A DNA stretch of 64,000 bases from Chloropicon primus (Eukaryota; Chlorophyta; Chloropicophyceae; Chloropicales; Chloropicaceae), in the NCBI GenBank assembly GCA_023205875.1, contig CP060757.1, positions 1,240,001 through 1,304,000 of the forward strand, in the 5' to 3' direction. Both the position numbers and the translations under genes were made by a program. Below the pieces are notes generated by a model. That model was not told the origin of the DNA. It made no database searches and saw only the letters and a list, made by a program, of their open reading frames with translations. Positions 1 to 8,553 of the stretch are shown piece after piece; positions within the stretch are counted from its first letter, which is position 1, and the number at the start of each line of letters is the position of its first letter.

Positions 1-623
1 GTCCGAGGTCACGCGAATGCACCCGATCAGCTTCTCGCTCTCCACGTCGCCGCCGTCCTCGCCCAGAGCCTGCTTGTAGAGCGCCGTGACCATGAAGCTG
101 TTCTCCAGCGCCAGCTTCACCTTGTGGGGGTTCCTCTTGGGCCAACCCACCTGTGCGAGGGACGAGGGGGAGGAGAGGGGCCAATGCGATGGTCAGGAGA
201 GAGGAGAGGTGGTCGTCGCAGGAACCTTGGCGTTACCTTTTCTGTCAGAGCTTCCACCTCGTGCACGTTAATGAAACCGCCGATTCTGAACACTATGCGG
301 GAGTCTTCTGCCTCCACGATGACGGACTCCTCCACCTCGCTCAGCTGCGGAGCCACGAGGTCCTCCTCGGCGCCCGCCCCGACCGCCCCGAGCCTCTCTC
401 CCCTCCCTCCTCTACCTCTGCCGGTGCCAGTCGCGGCGACGACGAGTGGCGAGAGACTCCTGCTGTGACGCCTTGAGTTCGTGGCGCCCCTGCGCACCCG
501 CTCCGCGTCCCGCGCCAGGGGGCAGGGCGTGTGCAGGTGAGGACTGTGCCTCGGTGCCGCGCACACGCTCCCCGACCTCTTGCTCGTCGCCCCCGGCCTC
601 TTGCTCGTCGCCCCCGGTCTCAT
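1..623 (-). CDS. Plastid GNAT-family N-acetyltransferase, NSI/GNAT-like (5' part; runs off the window)
   Basis: Two exons on the minus strand: exon 1 at 623-237, an 86-bp intron at 236-151 (GTAACG...CACAG), exon 2 from 150 to the window edge; the phase is 0 and the frame stays open. The first ~75 residues are rich in Arg, Ser and Ala with few acids, like a plastid transit peptide, and contain a short duplication (GATSKRP). The joined product reads INVHEVEALTEK then VGWPKRNPHKVKLAL and LIGCIRVTSD, which matches the N-terminal half of plant NSI-type plastid acetyltransferases (xGWPxRxPxKxxxALxNSxxVxxL ... LIGxxRxTSD). The acetyl-CoA-binding motif (Q/RxxGxG/A) should lie beyond the edge, so catalytic competence cannot be judged. 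Such enzymes acetylate Lys or N-termini of plastid proteins. Confidence 0.75.
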
Positions 624-698
624 CCTCTCTGTATTTCTAATATATGAGATAACGTTTAATAATGTATCCTTTATGATAATATGAACGAGTAGTCTTGA

Positions 699-2309
699 TC
701 ACTTGTGTTTCTTCTTCGAGCCGCCCACCTCGCTCTTGTCCGTGAAGTTGTGCCAACGAACCACGTGGCCGTCCCAGCCCACGGAGGCCAGCATGGGCCG
801 ATGGGGGTGCCAGTCGCAATCCCTGAGGACGGACTTGTGGTGCTCGAGGACGCCCGCAGTGCCGCCGGTCAGGGTGTCGAAAACGAACAAGCCCCCGCAC
901 TGGGAGCCGCTGATGACGTACCTCTGGCCCGTCGTCTCCGCGGGGGACCACCTGCACCGGATCAGGGTCTGCACGACCTTGTGGCCCGTGAAGGTCATCA
1001 CGGACCTGTCGCCGGGGTGCTTGACGGTCTCCACGTCGCCGGGGTAGTCCTGCCACCGGTAGTCCCACTCGAACTTGGAGACCCTCCCCTTGCTCCCCTT
1101 GGAATCGGGGCTTCCCATCAGCCTGAGGTCCCACACCTTGAGCTTCTGGTCCTTGGCGTTGGATACGAAGTACCTGCCGTCCTTCCTCGGGGAGATGTAG
1201 GTCACGCCCTCGGTGTGGCCCTGGAGCACCCCCTGAGGCCTGCTGAGCCCGGGGCCGCCCGGGGCCCCGCACCGCTTGTCCCAGCACTTGATCATGGCGT
1301 CGTCGCTGCCCGAGAGGAACACCTGGTCGTCCTGGCCCGCGAAGCACACCGTGTTCACGTCGTCGAGGTGCGACGTGGCTCCGAAAACCAGCTCCTGGGC
1401 CTCGACGTCGTACAGGTACGTCATGCAGTCGCTGCTTCCGGCGAGGAGGTGCTTGCCGTCGCTGCTGAACTCCAGCGCCCAGATGCCGAACGCGGCCTCC
1501 GTGTTGCTCCCCCCGAAATTCAGGGCGGCGTGGGCGTCCGGGCTCGCCCCCGAGTTCTCGGCCCCCGAGTCCTCGCCCCACTCGTACTTGACCGCGTGGA
1601 CCACCGGGGAGATGGTGGAGTACGCCAGGATCGGCTCCTGGGGGCTCAAGACCGTGTCCGTGACCGTCCAGTTGATGTCCCTGGGCACGACCTCCTTCCT
1701 CAGCTTCCAGGGCTGCTGGTGCGCCCGGTCCGCCACCTCGTACAGCCTTATCGCCTCGTTCTGGAACCCCGCCACGAAGACGCTCCCGTCGTCCGAGAAG
1801 TGCCCGCTGTACGCCCTCGAGATCCCCACGTCCATCAGCTCCGGCTCGCCCTGAGGCAGGACCTCCGACAGGATCCTCGCCCGCTTCAATCGAGACAGCT
1901 GACCCTTTGCCTCCCTCGCCCTGATCAGGCTGGCGACGTCCCGCGGAGACGCGCTCGGGGACTGCACCAGCCCCCTCAGGTGACTCAGGGACTCCGAAAG
2001 GGACACTTTCAGCTCGCCGTCGTCGTCGACGCCCAATTCCCCCCCCTCGCCTCCCCAATCCGCCCCGTCGGGCGATGACCCGTTGGGCGAAGAGCTCTTG
2101 GTCTTCGCCCTGGAGTCGCTCCCCGACGAGCCCTTGCCCCTGCCCCCGGAGCAGGACCGCTCCGACCACTCCTCAAGCATGTCCCTGTCCACCTCCACGA
2201 GGGCTTCCAGGAACACGTCGCACTCGACGCTGTCCTCGGACGCGCATTCGGACGCGTCCGAGAGGCCCGCGCCCACATCGACCTCGTCGGTTTCGGCGTC
2301 CTCCTCCAT
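699..2309 (-). CDS. WD40 protein, DCAF11/WDR23 (LEC14B-like) substrate receptor
   Basis: 536 residues from the ATG at 2309; a longer reading to 2333 would need a GTG. The first ~110 residues are acidic and Ser-rich. A helical segment (LSESLSHLRGLVQSPSASPR) precedes about seven WD repeats at residues ~145-530. The order of landmarks is that of DCAF11/WDR23 and plant LEC14B: AYSGHFSDDGSVFVAGFQN, RDINWTVTDTVLSP, FGIWALEFSSDGKHLLAGSSD, VNTVCFAGQDDQVFLSGSDD, GHTEGVTYISPRKDGRYFVS, then FEWDYRWQDYPG and CDWHPHRPMLASVGWDG. The family recruits substrates to CUL4-DDB1 ubiquitin ligases; WDR23 targets the stress regulators SKN-1 and NRF2 in animals. The algal substrate is unknown. The C-terminus is Lys-rich. 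There is no intron. Confidence 0.9.
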   Translation of the reverse strand: MEEDAETDEVDVGAGLSDASECASEDSVECDVFLEALVEVDRDMLEEWSERSCSGGRGKGSSGSDSRAKTKSSSPNGSSPDGADWGGEGGELGVDDDGELKVSLSESLSHLRGLVQSPSASPRDVASLIRAREAKGQLSRLKRARILSEVLPQGEPELMDVGISRAYSGHFSDDGSVFVAGFQNEAIRLYEVADRAHQQPWKLRKEVVPRDINWTVTDTVLSPQEPILAYSTISPVVHAVKYEWGEDSGAENSGASPDAHAALNFGGSNTEAAFGIWALEFSSDGKHLLAGSSDCMTYLYDVEAQELVFGATSHLDDVNTVCFAGQDDQVFLSGSDDAMIKCWDKRCGAPGGPGLSRPQGVLQGHTEGVTYISPRKDGRYFVSNAKDQKLKVWDLRLMGSPDSKGSKGRVSKFEWDYRWQDYPGDVETVKHPGDRSVMTFTGHKVVQTLIRCRWSPAETTGQRYVISGSQCGGLFVFDTLTGGTAGVLEHHKSVLRDCDWHPHRPMLASVGWDGHVVRWHNFTDKSEVGGSKKKHK

Positions 2310-2488
2310 CCGAAGAACAATCGCCTTCCCCACAGTGCGTGGGTGCTCGACTCCAGTGAGCGCTCCTGGCCCTGTCTGCTTGGCATCAGAAAGTGCGGCA
2401 CGTGTCCGATCGGACGTAAAATCTCAGCCACGATTTCCGGGGAAAAGAGGGGGAAGGGAAAGACGTTTTTTCGTATCGTTCGTCTTCC

Positions 2489-3121
2489 ATGGGGGTGTAC
2501 TTTGGCAAGCTTCGCGTCGGGGTGGAGTTGCCGAGGTACGACGTGGTGTCCAAGTCCTCTTGCTACGAGGTTCGGAGGTACCACGCGTGCGTCGCGGCCG
2601 AGGTTCGGGTGGAGACGGGGAGCCAGTTCAAGGGGAGCGATGGGTTTCGCGCTTTGGCAAAGTACATCGGGGCGTTCGGGACTCCAGAAAACGAGAGGAG
2701 GGAGGCGATCAAGATGACCGCGCCGGTTCTGACGCAGGCGAGGGGGGAGAGGATCGCGATGACGGCTCCGGTGGTCTCCGGCGCGGCGGGGGGGGGCTCC
2801 GAGGGCTACTGGATGCAGTTCATCATGCCCTCGAAGTGGACCATGGAGACTCTCCCGGCCCCGAGCGACGAGCGGGTGAGGCTGAAGCCGATCGGGCCTA
2901 GGTACGTCGCGGCGCTCTACTTCAGCGGGAGGGCCAACGGCGACGAGGTGGTGAAGGGGATGGAGGCCAAGCTGCTCGAGGGTTTGAGGGCGGACGGCCT
3001 GACGGTGCGAGAGGGCGCCCAGCCGCAGCTGGCGAGGTACTACGACCCGTTCACCCCAGGGTTCCTGAGGACCAACGAGGTCTGGGTCGTGATCAACCCG
3101 CCCGACGGGAAGGGGGGCTGA
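2489..3121 (+). CDS. SOUL family heme-binding protein
   Basis: 210 residues, no intron. The N-terminal strand reads VELPRYDVVSKSSCYEVRRY, followed by repeated KMTAPV / AMTAPV motifs, then YWMQFIMPSKW, the PSDERVRLKPIGPRYVAALYFSG segment (in two strands), and LARYYDPFTPGFLRTNEVWV near the end. These are the diagnostic blocks of SOUL/HBP proteins, which bind heme or other tetrapyrroles in the cytosol or plastid and are involved in tetrapyrrole trafficking in algae and plants. No transit peptide is obvious, so a cytosolic form is more likely. It is divergent from the WD40 gene, with 180 bp between the two start codons. Confidence 0.93.
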   Translation: MGVYFGKLRVGVELPRYDVVSKSSCYEVRRYHACVAAEVRVETGSQFKGSDGFRALAKYIGAFGTPENERREAIKMTAPVLTQARGERIAMTAPVVSGAAGGGSEGYWMQFIMPSKWTMETLPAPSDERVRLKPIGPRYVAALYFSGRANGDEVVKGMEAKLLEGLRADGLTVREGAQPQLARYYDPFTPGFLRTNEVWVVINPPDGKGG

Positions 3122-3240
3122 GGCTCGCGTCGTCGTCCTCGTCTACACATAGACATGTCCTATACCATACAATTAAACCAAAACACCAAGCAGAGAATTC
3201 ATGTATCCCACAAACACTCGCACTCGCACTCCCTTCTGCC

Positions 3241-4077
3241 TCAGACGTTCGCCCACGTCCGAACGATCCTGTCGTAGACGGAGACCGGGTACATCCTCGC
3301 GAGGTACGTGGTCCGGATGGTCCCCGGAAGGATGACGAGGGCCTGCCTCCTCGCGACGGCCCCCATGATCCTGCGCACGACGTACTCCTCGTCCATCAGG
3401 GGGAAGAGGGCCGAGCACTTGACCTCGGCCTCCTTGCCCATGCCGTTGTCGACGTACGAGGGGCACACTATCGTGGTGCCCACGGCCGAGTTGATCTTGC
3501 TGAGCTCGAACCTCAGGGACTCGGTCAGGCCAAAGGCCCCGAACTTGCTCGCGCAGTAGTCCGAGAGCCCGGCCACCCCCATGATCCCCGCCACCGAAGA
3601 CACCGTCACGACGTGGCCCGAGTCGCGCTTGATCATCGAGGGAAGGAAGGCTCTGACCGTCCAGAAGTGGGCGAGGAGGTTCACGTCCACGCAGCGGTTG
3701 ATCTCCTCGTCCGAGAGGTCCGTGATCCACTTGCCTCCCGAGGTGACGCCCGCGTTATTCACCAGAATGTCCACCGCGCCCTCGAAGGCCGCCAGCACCT
3801 CGGCGGCGCGCTCCTGGATCTCCTCCCGGCTGCTCACGTCGCACCTCATCATCCGGAGGCTCCAGCCCTTCTCGGAAGCCTCCCTATGGACGTCCTCCAT
3901 CGCGTCCTCGTTCCTCCCCCACCCCACGACCTCCGCCCCGCTCGCCGCGAGCCTCTTCGCCAGACGGAGCCCGATCCCCGAGGTCGCCCCCGTGATGACC
4001 ACGCGCTTCCCCGAGAACCGCTCGTCCAGCGCCGGGCCGATGGCGTTCGACTGGCAGCAGCTGTACCCGACCCCCAT
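3241..4077 (-). CDS. Short-chain dehydrogenase/reductase (classical SDR, SDR16C-like)
   Basis: 278 residues from the ATG at 4077. Cofactor motif TGATSGIG at ~29-36, NNAG at ~107-110, catalytic Ser in VTVSSVAG at ~160, YCASK with Tyr ~174 and Lys ~178. The downstream block (LRFEL, TTIVCPSYVDNGM, ILPGTIRTTYLARMYPVSVYD) resembles the membrane-associated retinol/sterol-type SDR16C and 17-beta-HSD11/13 group. NAD(P)(H)-dependent oxidoreduction of a lipophilic alcohol or ketone is therefore likely, but the substrate is not predictable. The frame stays open for 37 codons upstream without an ATG (a TTG at 4188), so an N-terminal extension from a non-AUG codon or an upstream exon cannot be excluded. 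Confidence 0.88.
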   Translation of the reverse strand: MGVGYSCCQSNAIGPALDERFSGKRVVITGATSGIGLRLAKRLAASGAEVVGWGRNEDAMEDVHREASEKGWSLRMMRCDVSSREEIQERAAEVLAAFEGAVDILVNNAGVTSGGKWITDLSDEEINRCVDVNLLAHFWTVRAFLPSMIKRDSGHVVTVSSVAGIMGVAGLSDYCASKFGAFGLTESLRFELSKINSAVGTTIVCPSYVDNGMGKEAEVKCSALFPLMDEEYVVRRIMGAVARRQALVILPGTIRTTYLARMYPVSVYDRIVRTWANV

Positions 4078-4676
4078 GGCGACGACGGTGGATGTCCTCG
4101 AAAGGCGAAGCCGATGGCGCGTTCTCTTTGCCTCTCTCTCTCTTCTCTTTGCCTCTCTCTGGTCCACGACCGTTATCTTCGTCGACAAAATCTAAGCAGA
4201 TCTTGATGAAAGGGCGGGCGGGAGGAGAGGGGGGAGTGCTTTTGTTTTTTGACAGAGTGATGCACATGCATTGTTTTACATATCGATAGGATGGTACACA
4301 TTTTTACATATACACGCAAGAGAGAAAGAGAGACACTTGTGCGTTCTTGCTCCTCTCTTCGTTTGGTTGTGCGCCCGAGCCCAGAGCAACCCGCGACGAC
4401 ACCGGGAGGGCCCGCGAAGAGGAAAAGAACTAAGAAAGAACCAAGCAAGCAAGAACATCAGAGATCGCCCTCCCAAGAACAAAAAAGAGAGGGGACGGGG
4501 CAGTGTAGATCCCCCCCCTTCACTTTGGGGTGGGTGGGTTGTTCTCAGACTCGAAAGATGGTGTTTTGGAAGAAAATTTTCATGGAAGAATTCTCAAAAC
4601 CTTTTGTCATCACCGAACACCGCGCGTTTCTTCTTCTTTCCATTCCCACCACTACTCACCTCGCATTCCCTCCGTT
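4078..4676. other. Intergenic: SDR 5' leader and SepSecS 3' flank
   Basis: About 600 bp without a convincing gene. The SDR-proximal part is CT-rich (4130-4160). 4230-4300 is AT-richer with a T run. The part next to SepSecS holds short purine tracts. Reading frames across it are low complexity and show no recognisable family. Confidence 0.6.
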
Positions 4677-6101
4677 TCACTCGCAAGCGCCTTCGGCCTT
4701 CCCTCGCACCTTCTCCCAGCACGCTTCGAGCTTGCCAAGAAAATGGTCGACGTCCCTCTCCGTCATCCCGATGGCGGCGGCCGCGTTCAGGTAGCTGTGC
4801 GGGTAGGCCGAAGAGTGCGCGCCGTAGTTTACAAATTCGTGCCCGCAGACGGCCTGGCTCTTCCCCGGGGAGTAGACCCTCGCGCCCGAGATGCATCTCT
4901 GGAACAGCATGGAACCCAAGAACCTCGTCCTCTCGTCGGAGCCCCCGCAAGCGCTCTCGCGGAACCCGTCGAGGGTCATTGCGAAAGAGATGGGGTTCCC
5001 TGGGGTCTCCAAGACGCGCTCCCCCTTCGCTGACGCGAAGCTCCTGAGCCTCTGCCCGAGGTAAAGGTACAAGCTTTCCCTCTCCTTCAGGAGATCGGCC
5101 CAGCCCTTGGCCCCGAGGGAGAGCAGGGTGATGGTGACGTCCAGGAGGGGGGACATGGAGGCCCTGCCCGGGTAGGACTTGTCCACCATCTGGGGCACGT
5201 CCGAGAACCCCTTCTTCCCCACTATCACGGCCCCGCCCACGGGCACCATGAAGTTCTTGTCCGTGGACTGCACCACCGCGTCGACCCTTCCCTTCCTCCA
5301 GGAGGACGTGATCTCCTTGCATATCTCCGAGGACTGCACGCCGTAGGCGTTGTTGATGATGTGGGCCACGCCCTGGCGCTTGCACAGCTTCGCGACGTCC
5401 ACGATCTTGTCCGAGGCGCGGGGAGCGAAGCAGCTCGTGGTGGTGAGCACGCACAAGATCTCTCCCCCCTTGGACTCCACCTCGGCCTCCAGCTTGCCCA
5501 CGTCCGTGACCAGCTGGTCGCCCTCGAGCACGTTCTCCACCACCAGCGCTTGCAAATTGGCTGCGTAGATGCACTTGAGGCACGTCTTCTGATCGATCCG
5601 GGGCCACAGCACGTACTTTCCGCTTGGGTTGTGCCGCTTCAGGGCCTGGAGCACCAACGAGAGCGCCATCCCGGTCGCCACCGGCACGGTCGTCACGTAG
5701 CCCACCTCCCCCAACCCCGCGACCTCAAAGGCGTCCTTGACGAGAAAGTTGCAGACCTTGCACAGGAGGGAAGACCCCGCCGCCTTGGGCTGCACGGCGG
5801 ATATGTCCCCCGACCGACCAATGCCGTGGGCGAGGCCGTAGTGCCTGTCGTACACGAGGCGACTGTGGATCCTCCCCTCTCTCTCCCCCACGCCAGCGTT
5901 CTGCAGAAAGTTGTTGCTGTCCATGAGCGCCAGCTCTTTCAAGAAAAGGCGCACCGAGTCCTCGTCCCAGGCCTCGTCCGGCAGCCTCCTATTCGAAAGG
6001 AGCTTCTTGAAAAGCTTCCGCCTCGACGCCAACGCTTGCGCCCCCTGGTTCAGGTACGTCCCGGGCACCATCCCCTCGCAAGGAGACAACCAATCCTCCA
6101 T
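4677..6101 (-). CDS. SEPSECS: O-phosphoseryl-tRNA(Sec) selenium transferase (SepSecS)
   Basis: 474 residues, start ATG at 6101, no intron. SepSecS is a PLP enzyme that converts phosphoseryl-tRNA(Sec) and selenophosphate to selenocysteinyl-tRNA(Sec), the last step of selenocysteine synthesis in eukaryotes and archaea. Recognisable blocks: LPDEAWDEDSVRLFL, GVGEREGRIHS, HGIGRSGDI at ~92-100 (phosphate/PLP loop), QPKAAGSSLL, WPRIDQKTCLKCI, HIINNAYGVQSS, and QSTDKNFMVPVGGA with the probable Schiff-base Lys282. YPGRASMSP follows. The length equals that of animal and algal SepSecS (~450-500). Its presence shows that this organism makes selenoproteins; land plants lack the pathway. It is divergent from the Fanzor gene across a 280-bp spacer. 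Confidence 0.96.
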   Translation of the reverse strand: MEDWLSPCEGMVPGTYLNQGAQALASRRKLFKKLLSNRRLPDEAWDEDSVRLFLKELALMDSNNFLQNAGVGEREGRIHSRLVYDRHYGLAHGIGRSGDISAVQPKAAGSSLLCKVCNFLVKDAFEVAGLGEVGYVTTVPVATGMALSLVLQALKRHNPSGKYVLWPRIDQKTCLKCIYAANLQALVVENVLEGDQLVTDVGKLEAEVESKGGEILCVLTTTSCFAPRASDKIVDVAKLCKRQGVAHIINNAYGVQSSEICKEITSSWRKGRVDAVVQSTDKNFMVPVGGAVIVGKKGFSDVPQMVDKSYPGRASMSPLLDVTITLLSLGAKGWADLLKERESLYLYLGQRLRSFASAKGERVLETPGNPISFAMTLDGFRESACGGSDERTRFLGSMLFQRCISGARVYSPGKSQAVCGHEFVNYGAHSSAYPHSYLNAAAAIGMTERDVDHFLGKLEACWEKVRGKAEGACE

Positions 6102-6381
6102 CCCTCCCTCCCCCCTCTCGTCCTACGCCATCCTCCCTCCAACTCAACAACAACAACAACAACGTCCTCGCCCTCGGCCGACGACGACGACGGCGCTCGC
6201 GGCGGCCTCTCTGTTGGAGGTTTTCCCCTGTTGGTGGGATTCCAGTGTATACCAGTTTGGTCACACCCAAAGGACAACCCACAAAACGTTTTCTCGTTCT
6301 CACTTGCTGGACAAGGCACTGGTAAAAAATCTAGCCTCGCGAGAGGAAGGGAGGAGGACGCCGGGTGAAACCCTAACAGTC
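6102..6381. promoter_or_regulatory. Divergent spacer between SepSecS and the Fanzor gene
   Basis: 280 bp. It contains a (CAA)n run at about 6145-6163 and a following (GAC)-rich stretch. 6240-6310 is AT-richer and could hold the start of the inserted element; an 8-bp palindrome (CTCGCGAG) lies near 6336-6343. No terminal inverted repeat matching the Fanzor 3' flank was found by eye, so the left boundary of the element is undefined. The spacer must serve as promoter for SepSecS and presumably for the Fanzor gene. Confidence 0.4.
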
Positions 6382-8553
6382 ATGGCGCGATCAGGGAAGC
6401 GCCGTAAGAAAAAGGAGAAGCAGGGGAGTGGCTCGACGAGTTCCACAAGGAGGTCGCACTCTGGCGAGAGTCATGCTCAGGGCGCTTCGAAGTCGGGGCA
6501 GGAGTCTCCGACGACGGAGCGGCCGTTACTTCGGTTCTGGAATCAGGGTTTAGCCTGGCTCTACGCGTTGTGCCTGCTTCCTATTGCGGACGACCCCGCC
6601 TCTGCGGGTGAGGGTTCGAGCACGCCTCGCAAGAAGCGGGGGGGGAAGCGGAAGGAGACGCCGCTGGACGACCCCGCCTCTGCTTTCGAGGAGGGTTCGA
6701 GCACGCCTCGCAAGAAGCGGGGGGGGAAGCGGAAGGGGCGTCCGCCGGAGGCGGACGCCTCTGCGGGTGAGAGTTCGAGCTCGTCAGGCAAGCCTCGCAA
6801 GAAGCCTCGCAAGAAGGGCAAGAAGAAGAACAAGAAGAAGGGTAAGAAGAAGAAGAACAAGAGGGGGAAGAAAGCAGGGAAGCAGCCGGGTGGCTTGGCG
6901 GACGACAGCGTGAAGAAGACCTGGTTCTCATCGATCAAGAGAGAACTTGAAGAGGTAAAGTGTCCGAAGACGGGATGGAGGTCGTGCTTGAACCTTCCAG
7001 AAGATTCTGTGGTATCCGTCGAGACATTGCAGTCGCCCGCCAAAAGGAAGAGGGGGCAGAAACTGAAGACCTCCAAGCTATTGTCGGAGCGAACGGTGAT
7101 ACGGACGAGGAAGCTGAGGATGCGCTTGAACCCTGAGCAGGCGAAGTGCCTTTGCAACTGGATGGGAGCTGCGCGTTTCACATACAACAAGTGTTTGGAG
7201 GCGGTCAAGAAGGAGGGTTTTCCGCTGGTTTGGACCGTCCTGCTGGACAGATTTGTGACGGCCAAACCGCGACGCCCTGAGGTCTTTGAGGGCCTGGAGA
7301 AAGAGCTGAAAGAAATCCAATGCTCTCCACGGCCATGGACAAAACAGGAGGCAGAGCTTTTCGCGGCCAGAGAGAAGAGACTCGAGAGCCAAATTGGAGG
7401 CAGAGCTTTTCGCATCCAAGTCGCCAAGGACCGGGACTACGTTAGCGGGGCCTTTGTAAATCAGGAGCATCCTTGGCTGAAGGATACCCCCTGTGCCATC
7501 AGACAAGCTGCCGTGCGAAGTCTCATCAAGGCATGGGATTCGAACACCGCGAAGCAGGAAGCGATGAAGGAGCGCGGCGAGGAGAAGGGGCACCGCTTCG
7601 TTCTCAAGTATCGTCAACGTCAGCAACCGAGCTCTTGGACCATTGAAATTGATGCAAGAGAGTTAAAGAACGTGGAGACGATCGAAAGGCCAAACACGAG
7701 GCACAAGGATGACACCAAGCACAACAAACGACGCAAGTGGACCAAGCTGGAGGTGTTCAAGAAGAAGATGGCCGGCGGGCCCCTGTACTTGACGGAGGAG
7801 ATCCCCGGGGGCAAGATCGAGGGTGCCGTGAAGATCACAAGAAATCGCCTTGGGCAGTTCCACATGCACATTCCCATCGCGACGCCATGGGATCGCCTGC
7901 CACCCCTGAAGCCTGAGAACAAGCGGAAGGTTGTCGCCCTGGATCCGGGAGTCAGGACCTTTCAGACGTCGTACTCGCCGCAAGAAGGCGTCGGGGAGTA
8001 TGCCAAGGGCGAGCGAGGCTTCGCGAGGCTGTTCAACCTCTGCTGGAGGATTGATGAGATCATTTCCGAGCGCAAAGACCCAAAGGTGAAGCTCCCTTAC
8101 CTCGACCGCCGCGACTTGAAGAGACAGCAATACGCCTGCATGGAGAAACTTCGAGGTCTGACGAACGAGCTTCACAAAAAGGTAGCCAACGATCTATGCA
8201 GGAGGTTCGACACAATCCTCCTCCCGGAGTTCAAGTCCCAAGACATGGTGAAGAAGAACAACAACGGGAGACGCCGAGTGATCAGGAAGAAGACGGCTCG
8301 CACGCTCTTGACGTTGAGGCACTATGCGTTCAGAACGTTCTTGGCTTCCAAGGTGCTCTTGCACGGCAGTGAGCTGGCGATCGTGACGGAGGAGTACACC
8401 TCCAAGACCTGTGGCAGGTGCGGACACATCAAGAAGAACCTGGGTGGAGCAGAGGTGTACAAGTGCCAGAAGTGTGGCTTCAAGTGCGGTCGGGATGTGA
8501 ACGGGGCACGCAACGTCCTCCTGAAGCACTTGCGTCAACCAAAAAGTGTGTAA
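6382..8553 (+). CDS. Fanzor: eukaryotic TnpB-like RNA-guided DNA endonuclease
   Basis: 723 residues from the ATG at 6382, intronless and uninterrupted. Residues 1-235 are low complexity: Ser-rich, then a tandem repeat with STPRKKRGGKRK twice, then a Lys block (~146-178), all resembling nuclear localisation or RNA-binding tails. The catalytic core starts near residue 238 (TVIRTRKLRMRLNPEQ), followed by the N-terminal helix GAARFTYNKCLEAV. It continues with the helical lobe (HPWLKDTPCAIRQAAVRSL), RuvC-I in KVVALDPGVRTF (Asp521), RuvC-II in ILLPEFKSQDM (Glu616), VTEEYTSKTCGRCG, a zinc ribbon with Cys677/680/695/698, and RuvC-III in GRDVNGARNVLL (Asp705). This is the full TnpB/Fanzor order. The PEF and EEYTSKTC wording is closest to IS607-type TnpB, hence Fanzor2-like. 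Fanzors cut DNA guided by an RNA encoded at the element's 3' end. No transposase or recombinase gene accompanies it here. An 18-bp direct repeat (7347-7364 and 7396-7413) is read in two different frames. Confidence 0.95.
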   Translation: MARSGKRRKKKEKQGSGSTSSTRRSHSGESHAQGASKSGQESPTTERPLLRFWNQGLAWLYALCLLPIADDPASAGEGSSTPRKKRGGKRKETPLDDPASAFEEGSSTPRKKRGGKRKGRPPEADASAGESSSSSGKPRKKPRKKGKKKNKKKGKKKKNKRGKKAGKQPGGLADDSVKKTWFSSIKRELEEVKCPKTGWRSCLNLPEDSVVSVETLQSPAKRKRGQKLKTSKLLSERTVIRTRKLRMRLNPEQAKCLCNWMGAARFTYNKCLEAVKKEGFPLVWTVLLDRFVTAKPRRPEVFEGLEKELKEIQCSPRPWTKQEAELFAAREKRLESQIGGRAFRIQVAKDRDYVSGAFVNQEHPWLKDTPCAIRQAAVRSLIKAWDSNTAKQEAMKERGEEKGHRFVLKYRQRQQPSSWTIEIDARELKNVETIERPNTRHKDDTKHNKRRKWTKLEVFKKKMAGGPLYLTEEIPGGKIEGAVKITRNRLGQFHMHIPIATPWDRLPPLKPENKRKVVALDPGVRTFQTSYSPQEGVGEYAKGERGFARLFNLCWRIDEIISERKDPKVKLPYLDRRDLKRQQYACMEKLRGLTNELHKKVANDLCRRFDTILLPEFKSQDMVKKNNNGRRRVIRKKTARTLLTLRHYAFRTFLASKVLLHGSELAIVTEEYTSKTCGRCGHIKKNLGGAEVYKCQKCGFKCGRDVNGARNVLLKHLRQPKSV
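6589..6747. repeat. 78-bp tandem repeat inside the Fanzor N-terminal tail
   Basis: The unit starting at 6589 is repeated at 6667. Both encode DDPASA, then GSSTPRKKRGGKRK. A degenerate third start (DASAGESSS) follows near 6752. The copies differ by only a few bases and one in-frame insertion, so the duplication is recent, and it doubles a strongly basic patch. Confidence 0.85.

Noticed and set aside
637-2169. 510-codon minus-strand frame overlapping the DCAF11-type gene, and a 457-codon plus-strand frame at 705-2078
   Set aside because: Composition is Arg/Gly/Pro-rich with no domain. GC-biased codon third positions of the real gene suppress stops in other frames.
5911-6381. Upstream extension of the Fanzor frame by 157 codons
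   Set aside because: It runs antisense into the SepSecS coding region and through CAA/GAC repeats; the ATG at 6382 is the first that makes a sensible protein.
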